From contig JBCCWR010000075.1 of NCBI GenBank assembly GCA_039193385.1, positions 1 through 11,377 of the forward strand: DNA of 11,377 nt. The letters are read 5' to 3'. This DNA comes from JBCCWR01 sp039193385 (lineage in GTDB: Bacteria; Verrucomicrobiota; Verrucomicrobiia; Methylacidiphilales; JBCCWR01). Of the stretch, positions 6,583 through 11,377 are shown one piece after another. A program made the position numbers and the translations under genes. The notes beneath the pieces were generated by a model. That model was given only the letters and a program-made list of their open reading frames with translations, did no database searches and was not told the origin of the DNA. Every line of letters begins with the position of its first letter. The first letter of the stretch is position 1.

Positions 6583-8076
6583 TTAGGTTTTATAGTCTTC
6601 AAGGATCATGTCACGCACCATTTGCCCTGAAAGTACCACCATGGGCATTCCGCTTCCTGGATTAACACTGCCTCCTACAAAATATAAGTTCTCGAATTGA
6701 CGGCACTTTTTGGGCGCACGACAACCTAAATTACGCGTTCTATGAGCCTCAATACCGTAAATAGAGCCCTTATTTGAAAAATACATTTGTTCAATATCAA
6801 CGGGCGTGAGCATGTCTTCGACAACAATATGCTTACGCAAGTTTTCCAGCCCCATACGCTCGAGTTTATCGTATAGCTTCTCTTTTAACGCAAGGTAATC
6901 TTCTGGGGCCACTTCTTTATCTGTAAGATGAGGAATGTGAGGCAGAATCTTAATAATCTCATGTCCTTGCGGCGCGATCGTGTCATCCGTACGTGTGGGC
7001 GCCACTAGATAAATGGTTGGATCATCCGGAAGCTCTTTCTTGCGGTAAACCGTATTAAAATGTTTCTTTTCATCGCGAGCAAAGAAAAAGTTATGGTGTG
7101 CTAACTGAGGATAAGTTCTATTCACCCCTAAATGAACCACAAGGCCTGAACAAGAGGGTGTAAAAGTCTTTTCATATTTATTCAGCAAAGAAGGTTGTTC
7201 ATTGAACAATTTTTTATAAGCAGGAATAACTTCCATATTAGATACAATGATGTCCGCACTGTGTTGTGATCCATCACCTAGTGTTATAGAAGAAATCTTC
7301 TGACCTTGGCTCTGAACCGCAGTAACTTCAGCATCTAAATGGATATCTATCTGGAGCTCTCTCATGAGTTTCTCTAAACCCTTTGAAAGATTGAACATGC
7401 CACCAGTTACGTACCAAAGGCCGTAGCCGTATTGAGAGTAAGCCAAAAGATTATACATCCCGGGAGCGTCATATGCTGATGATCCAACATATTTGATAAA
7501 AAAATTCATGATACGACGCAGGTAAGGGTCTTTAATATGACGGTGAACCCCTTGAGCCATAGAAGAAAGACAGTCTGACTTTGCCGGAATATTAAATAAA
7601 TTATCACCCCGCATAATATCCCAAACTGTATCCGAGCGCTTGGCAAAATAATGCTCTTCCACATAGTTCCAAAGATTGCGTGAGTAATCTATATAAGAAT
7701 AAAAACCTTTAGCAGCTTTAGGCCCCAGTTTAGCCAGCTCACGCTCTGTGTCTTTAAAATCAGCACATAAATCAACTTGAACTCCGTCTTCAAAGAAATT
7801 ACGCCAATGCGTACTGAGCTCTTCTAACGGAACATAATCTTTCATGCATTTACCTGCGCGCTTAAAGAGTGCTTCAAAGATATGGGGCAAGATAAGAATG
7901 GAGGGGCCTAGATCAAAAGAAAAACCATCGATTTCTCTGATATTGAGTTTGCCTCCAAGATGCTTATTTTTCTCAAATAGTGATACGCGAAAGCCTTCAG
8001 ATGCTAATGAAATAGCTGCAGACAAACCACCTAACCCTCCACCGATAACAATAACACTTTTCTCTTTAGCTTTCAT
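6583..8076 (-). CDS. crtP: CrtP-like (CrtNb) diaponeurosporene oxidase
   Basis: A 497-residue FAD-dependent enzyme of the CrtI superfamily, strikingly close to Staphylococcus aureus CrtP (also about 497 residues as I recall it). CrtP oxidises the terminal methyl group of 4,4'-diaponeurosporene to an aldehyde. Shared segments include the N-terminal IGGGLGGLSAA at 11-21 with FAD G-x-G-x-x-G, FDLGPSIL near 55, FIKYVGSSAYDAP near 190-202, SNMEVIPAYK, YPQLAHHNFFF, LPDDPTIYLV and the C-terminal YFVGGSVNPGSGMPMV from 465. These set it apart from its paralogue immediately downstream. The ATG at 8076 has no obvious Shine-Dalgarno sequence. It follows the aldehyde dehydrogenase gene by 68 bp, the widest gap inside the operon, which holds several small inverted repeats. 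It likely supplies the aldehyde used by that dehydrogenase. Confidence 0.88.
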   Translation of the reverse strand: MKAKEKSVIVIGGGLGGLSAAISLASEGFRVSLFEKNKHLGGKLNIREIDGFSFDLGPSILILPHIFEALFKRAGKCMKDYVPLEELSTHWRNFFEDGVQVDLCADFKDTERELAKLGPKAAKGFYSYIDYSRNLWNYVEEHYFAKRSDTVWDIMRGDNLFNIPAKSDCLSSMAQGVHRHIKDPYLRRIMNFFIKYVGSSAYDAPGMYNLLAYSQYGYGLWYVTGGMFNLSKGLEKLMRELQIDIHLDAEVTAVQSQGQKISSITLGDGSQHSADIIVSNMEVIPAYKKLFNEQPSLLNKYEKTFTPSCSGLVVHLGVNRTYPQLAHHNFFFARDEKKHFNTVYRKKELPDDPTIYLVAPTRTDDTIAPQGHEIIKILPHIPHLTDKEVAPEDYLALKEKLYDKLERMGLENLRKHIVVEDMLTPVDIEQMYFSNKGSIYGIEAHRTRNLGCRAPKKCRQFENLYFVGGSVNPGSGMPMVVLSGQMVRDMILEDYKT

Positions 8077-8091
8077 ATTCTGTACAAGAAC

Positions 8092-8127
8092 TTAACAAAG
8101 TTAAAGCACCGCTGTGCATTTGCAAAT
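8092..8127. promoter_or_regulatory. Cluster of three short inverted repeats in the gap before crtP
   Basis: Within 36 bases of the 68-bp gap between the aldehyde dehydrogenase and crtP-like genes lie three back-to-back dyads: TTAAC-AAA-GTTAA (8092-8104), GCAC-CGCT-GTGC (8106-8117) and the perfect palindrome ATTTGCAAAT (8118-8127). Together they could form a regulator site, an RNA processing hairpin or a weak attenuator that sets the level of the two downstream genes. No -35/-10 pair with proper spacing was found. The repeats are certain; their function is a guess. Confidence 0.35.
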
Positions 8128-8144
8128 AGAGAGGTGTGACATTT

Positions 8145-9545
8145 TTAAGAATGAAGCATACGAAGAATCATTTTAACCATTTTATATAGTTTGGATGAAT
8201 AGGGAAACCAATTGCGTTCCTTCACGGACATACCTTTTTTAACCATAACCGACTTAACGCGTGAAAAAGTACGCAACCCTTCGGGTCCATGATAGCGCCC
8301 AAATCCACTGTTTTTAAGCCCACCAAAAGGCATATAAGGATTTCCTATGTTCTTACAAGCATCGTTAATAGCGCAATTGCCCGTTTCTAAATTAGACGCA
8401 ACACGACGTGCGCGTTTAAGATCTCGGGTCCAGACACTGGCATTCAAGCCATAGGGCGAATCATTAACTAGACGTATCACTTCGTCTTCCGTATCAAAGG
8501 AAATAACAGGAAGTAGAGGACCAAACGTTTCCTCCTGCATCACAAGCATATCATGGGTAACATCTGTCAAAATGATTGGCCAAACCATTTGATCTACTTG
8601 CTTCCACTCTCTATGCGCTTGGGCGCCTTTCTTAAGGGCGTCATCATAGTGACTGCGAACAATGTCGATTTGTCTCAGACTGGTCATGCCGCCAATATCA
8701 TGCTCAGCAGATGTGCCTACTCTTAATCTCTCCGTTCGCTCAATCAACTGTGCCACAAATGCTGCAAAAATATTTTTTTGAACATAAAGACGTTCGACTG
8801 AAACACAGAGCTGACCAGCATTGGCAAACGCACCATAAACCGCTCCCTCAACTGCTCGATTCATATGAACATCATCAAAAACAATCATAGGATCCTTCCC
8901 ACCCAGTTCCAAACTCAGGGGAATAAGATTCTTCGAAGCAGTTTCCATAATTTTTTTTCCTGTTGAGGTGCTACCTGTGAAAAAAATGTAATCCGGCTTT
9001 GCTTCAATGAGCGACTTTCCAACATCAGGACCGCCTTCAATGATTTGAAATAAATGCTCAGGAAAACCTGCCTCAGATAAAATCTCTTTGAATACCCCCA
9101 CTGAACACTGGGCCAGCTCCGATGCCTTTAGAATAACGGCATTTCCTGCAGTAAATGCTGTAAGCGCAGGGATAGCCGTAAGTTGAAAGGGATAGTTCCA
9201 AGGTGAAAAAAGTGCTATTACACCATGCGGTTGATACTGCACAAAGGAGGCTCCGCCACCGAAAATTAGAGGCGTTCTGCGTTTTTCCTTTCGTAAAATT
9301 TTTACGGTATTTTTGATGTAATAAGTGACTGCTTCTAAAACAGGCAAAATCTCATTATTCATTGCTTCGCAGGGCACTTTACCAGTTTCTTTACAGATCA
9401 CATTGACAACATGATCACTTCGATCGAGTAAGATCTTTCTAAACTTCTTCAATCTGCAAACGCGAACTGACAGTGGCGTTTCTCTCCACATCACCAGAGC
9501 TTTACGAGAAGTTGTTAAAAGCTCATTCATTGAGCCAGAACTCAT
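8145..9545 (-). CDS. aldH: Aldehyde dehydrogenase of C30 carotenoid pathway (AldH-like)
   Basis: NAD(P)-dependent aldehyde dehydrogenase with all catalytic residues. Numbered from an upstream ATG at 9563, these are the oxyanion Asn N123 in FSPWNYPF, cofactor Lys K146, FTGSTSTGKKI at 195-205, general base E219 in LELGGKDP and nucleophile C253 in GQLC. GFGRYHG near the C-terminus is also typical. Its position between the crtQ-like and crtP-like genes indicates that it oxidises the C30 carotenoid aldehyde made by CrtP to the carboxylic acid, as staphylococcal AldH does. The preferred start is ATG 9545 (466 residues). It overlaps the TGA of the glycosyltransferase gene as ATGA and has GGAAAGG nine bases upstream. 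ATG 9563 would add six residues but would use that same AAAGG as coding sequence. A basic, hydrophobic C-terminal tail (SKLYKMVKMILRML) may hold it at the membrane. Confidence 0.88.
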   Translation of the reverse strand: MSSGSMNELLTTSRKALVMWRETPLSVRVCRLKKFRKILLDRSDHVVNVICKETGKVPCEAMNNEILPVLEAVTYYIKNTVKILRKEKRRTPLIFGGGASFVQYQPHGVIALFSPWNYPFQLTAIPALTAFTAGNAVILKASELAQCSVGVFKEILSEAGFPEHLFQIIEGGPDVGKSLIEAKPDYIFFTGSTSTGKKIMETASKNLIPLSLELGGKDPMIVFDDVHMNRAVEGAVYGAFANAGQLCVSVERLYVQKNIFAAFVAQLIERTERLRVGTSAEHDIGGMTSLRQIDIVRSHYDDALKKGAQAHREWKQVDQMVWPIILTDVTHDMLVMQEETFGPLLPVISFDTEDEVIRLVNDSPYGLNASVWTRDLKRARRVASNLETGNCAINDACKNIGNPYMPFGGLKNSGFGRYHGPEGLRTFSRVKSVMVKKGMSVKERNWFPYSSKLYKMVKMILRMLHS

Positions 9546-10657
9546 GTTGAACGACCTTTCCATGCCGTTCTAACCCCCAGACGCTTGGCTAAAAAAGCCT
9601 GCCATTGAATACACAGAAAAAGAAAGATGCAAAACGGATGTAATATAGCGGATAAGACAGATTGTTTGAAACGAATGATCCCCAAACCTCGGGGCAAAAA
9701 AGATAAAAAAAGCGTCGCTGCGCAAATGATAATCTGCAGCGGCGTCTGACAGAAAAAAACAAGCCATAAGGGCAAGATATTTCCAGAAAATAAAGTGAAT
9801 GATACTGGTAATATCAAAGGCATTTGCGCAATGGCCTCATCTGCATTCTTGGCAAAGCCATTCCAGGTTTCCACAAAACTGTGATACATGCGGCATGTGG
9901 CAATGGGCGTAGCATCAAAAAGGTCCGTGAGATAATCATGCGTCCTGAATAAACGAGAAAGCTTAATCCCGTCGTGACGTGAAGCACGAATAGCACTGTG
10001 GCCCTCACAATCAAAGTAAGCCGTACGCTCTGCAAGAAATAGCTGGCCGATGCCTGCAGCAAATGATGGCTTAGTAGATTTTCTCATTTGAGCCATAGGC
10101 AGAAAACCCAATAAGGCATAATGAATCAGCGGTACAATGAATTTTTCCCCAAGAGAATAAGTCTGCTGTCTTGGTATACCACTCATCAACTTTGCTTGTG
10201 CTGTCTGAATTGTTGCTAGCATTCGCGGTATTGCATCTTTAGAAAGTCTGACGTCTGCATCAATAAATAACAGATAATCATTTTTAGATGCTTGAGCGAG
10301 TTGCCAACAAGCATGTTGCTTGCCGTTCCAGCCCGAAGGTAAAGCCTTACCATTCATTTTTCTAACGCGAGCGTCTTGTTTGATAATTGCTTCAACAACA
10401 GGTGCCGTATTATCAGTGGAATCGTCATCGAGTACGATGCATTCAAGATTATCTAATGGACAACTAAGAATTGCCTCCAAGCAAACCTTGATATTTTTCT
10501 CCTCATTTCTAGCGGGAATAAGAACGGATACAGATGAAAGGTTATGAGAATTTTGTGAAGATTGAGGTGGGACATAGAGTCTTAAATTAGTTATAAAAAG
10601 GACTGCCGGAATAAGCGCACAAATTAAAGAAACAATAGATAGTATTAAGAGAATCAT
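9542..10657 (-). CDS. crtQ: CrtQ-like carotenoid glycosyltransferase (GT2)
   Basis: A 371-residue membrane-anchored family 2 glycosyltransferase. Residues 1-24 form a membrane segment. The GT-A domain follows with VLIPARNEE at 45-53, IVLDDDSTDNT at 74-84, GWNGKQHAC at 109-117 and the metal-binding D-x-D in FIDADV (D133, D135). Two or more hydrophobic segments near the C-terminus (about 290-360) complete the layout seen in CrtQ, which joins glucose to 4,4'-diaponeurosporenoate. The shared IIPARNEE and GK-x-HAC elements and the C-terminal WKGR-S are also found in staphylococcal CrtQ as I recall it. The ATG at 10657 lies 12 bp after the acyltransferase stop, with only a weak AAAAG ribosome site. 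The 3' end overlaps the aldehyde dehydrogenase start. The acceptor is inferred from context, and the sugar is not determined. Confidence 0.82.
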   Translation of the reverse strand: MILLILSIVSLICALIPAVLFITNLRLYVPPQSSQNSHNLSSVSVLIPARNEEKNIKVCLEAILSCPLDNLECIVLDDDSTDNTAPVVEAIIKQDARVRKMNGKALPSGWNGKQHACWQLAQASKNDYLLFIDADVRLSKDAIPRMLATIQTAQAKLMSGIPRQQTYSLGEKFIVPLIHYALLGFLPMAQMRKSTKPSFAAGIGQLFLAERTAYFDCEGHSAIRASRHDGIKLSRLFRTHDYLTDLFDATPIATCRMYHSFVETWNGFAKNADEAIAQMPLILPVSFTLFSGNILPLWLVFFCQTPLQIIICAATLFLSFLPRGLGIIRFKQSVLSAILHPFCIFLFLCIQWQAFLAKRLGVRTAWKGRST

Positions 10658-10669
10658 ATCTTTTAGAGC

Positions 10670-11377
10670 TTAATCTTGTCGGGGGATTGTCGCAGCATGT
10701 TCCCTATAATAATGCTTGCCACGTAAAGCAAATGTAAAACGACGCCATATATCATACACAGGGTGTGTGCTGCTATTGCTACTAAAAACTGGCCGAAACG
10801 CATCCGCGTCGCGCGCGATCACTTGTTCCGCCAGTTTATCCTGTGTTTTCTGCATGGCACTTTCGATTATTTGTACCCAATTTTGAGCTGTTGTCTTATC
10901 TGTATTAGCTAGGTCAATTTTCTCGCCAAAAGCTATAAAAATTTCCGGCTTCTTCTCCGTCCAGAACATATATTCCATCGCAAGTGGAATAACAGAACCT
11001 CTTCCTTTCTTTTGCATGCTGGCACAAAGAGCCCCGATACCTGGTTTAAGCATCGGTGGACGCTGACGTATATCTCTAAAATTTCCTTGTGGCGAGATCC
11101 ACAAAATATTTTTTTGCCCCTGAAAAATCGATGCTGTAGCCAAAAGCAACTGGCGGAGTCCTTGTGGTGAATTGCTATCGATAGCAAATATTCCTAAGTG
11201 TTTAAAAAATGGATATTGCTCCAGCGCCTGAGCTTCAATAGGCGCATAATGATGATGTTCGGGAAATAAACCCGCAACAGTCATACAAGTTAAAGGGTCC
11301 CACCATGACGGATGATTGAAAGCGATAATAACCGGCTCCTCATTTAAATGGCGCCTGCGTCCAAAAGCTGATGACGC
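10670..11377 (-). CDS. PlsC-type acyltransferase, 5' end outside the window
   Basis: Lysophospholipid-acyltransferase-like enzyme, open in frame to the window edge, so at least 235 residues are visible and the true start lies beyond 11377. A later ATG at 11284 would remove the catalytic motif. Counting from the edge, H22 and D27 in NHPSWWDP form the H-x4-D acyltransferase motif. FFKHLGIFAID matches motif II, and WISPQGNFRD at 93-102 stands where most relatives have a PEGTR motif, here with Gln for Glu. VIPLAMEY fits motif IV. Being first in the visible carotenoid operon, it likely adds a fatty acyl group to the sugar of the glycosylated C30 acid. That is the job CrtO does in S. aureus, though CrtO is an unrelated multi-pass membrane protein. 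A role in phospholipid synthesis is the alternative. Confidence 0.82.
   Translation of the reverse strand, partial: ASSAFGRRRHLNEEPVIIAFNHPSWWDPLTCMTVAGLFPEHHHYAPIEAQALEQYPFFKHLGIFAIDSNSPQGLRQLLLATASIFQGQKNILWISPQGNFRDIRQRPPMLKPGIGALCASMQKKGRGSVIPLAMEYMFWTEKKPEIFIAFGEKIDLANTDKTTAQNWVQIIESAMQKTQDKLAEQVIARDADAFRPVFSSNSSTHPVYDIWRRFTFALRGKHYYREHAATIPRQD

Noticed and set aside
5018..8076. The two adjacent FAD enzymes as a recent tandem duplication
   Set aside because: They share only superfamily motifs and differ along their lengths. Each resembles a different known enzyme (CrtN versus CrtP), so the split is old.
7844..8095. Plus-strand frame of 83 codons opposite the crtP-like N-terminus
   Set aside because: It is the antisense of the FAD-binding region, with no recognisable domain.

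Overview
The window is a compact, moderately AT-rich bacterial segment with eight complete or near-complete genes and one gene cut by the right edge. There are no RNA genes, no recognisable transposases and no CRISPR array. No intergenic gap exceeds about 165 bases. The organism is not identifiable from sequence alone. An ArnT/PMT-type membrane glycosyltransferase makes a Gram-negative cell more likely. A C30 carotenoid cluster outside the Firmicutes would fit a PVC-type bacterium (Planctomycetes/Verrucomicrobia/Chlamydiae), but that is only a low-confidence guess.

Left part (1-2815, minus strand): a two-gene operon. An unusual protein of two fused adenylate kinase domains is followed, with overlapping stop and start codons, by an ArnT-like lipid-linked-sugar glycosyltransferase. 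The glycosyltransferase gene stops early inside the loop of a perfect 52-bp inverted repeat at the left edge.

Middle (2816-4146, plus strand): an IclR-family transcription regulator, divergent from the kinase gene, then a single-domain (CheY-like) response regulator.

Right part (4224-11377, minus strand): six tightly packed genes. In transcription order they are a PlsC-type acyltransferase (5' end outside the window), a CrtQ-like glycosyltransferase, an aldehyde dehydrogenase, a CrtP-like carotenoid oxidase, a CrtN-like desaturase and a DUF2071 protein. The first five match the late steps of staphyloxanthin-type C30 carotenoid synthesis: desaturation of the C30 backbone (CrtN), oxidation of a terminal methyl group (CrtP), aldehyde to carboxylate (dehydrogenase), glycosylation (CrtQ) and acylation of the sugar. 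The product is therefore inferred to be an acylated glycosyl ester of a C30 carotenoic acid. The C30 synthase (CrtM, or the HpnCDE route) is not in the window.

Most worth a second look: the 52-bp inverted repeat that truncates the glycosyltransferase, the tandem adenylate kinase whose first domain has lost a key AMP-site arginine, the replacement of CrtO by a PlsC-type enzyme with a variant PQG motif, and the DUF2071 gene at the end of the carotenoid operon.
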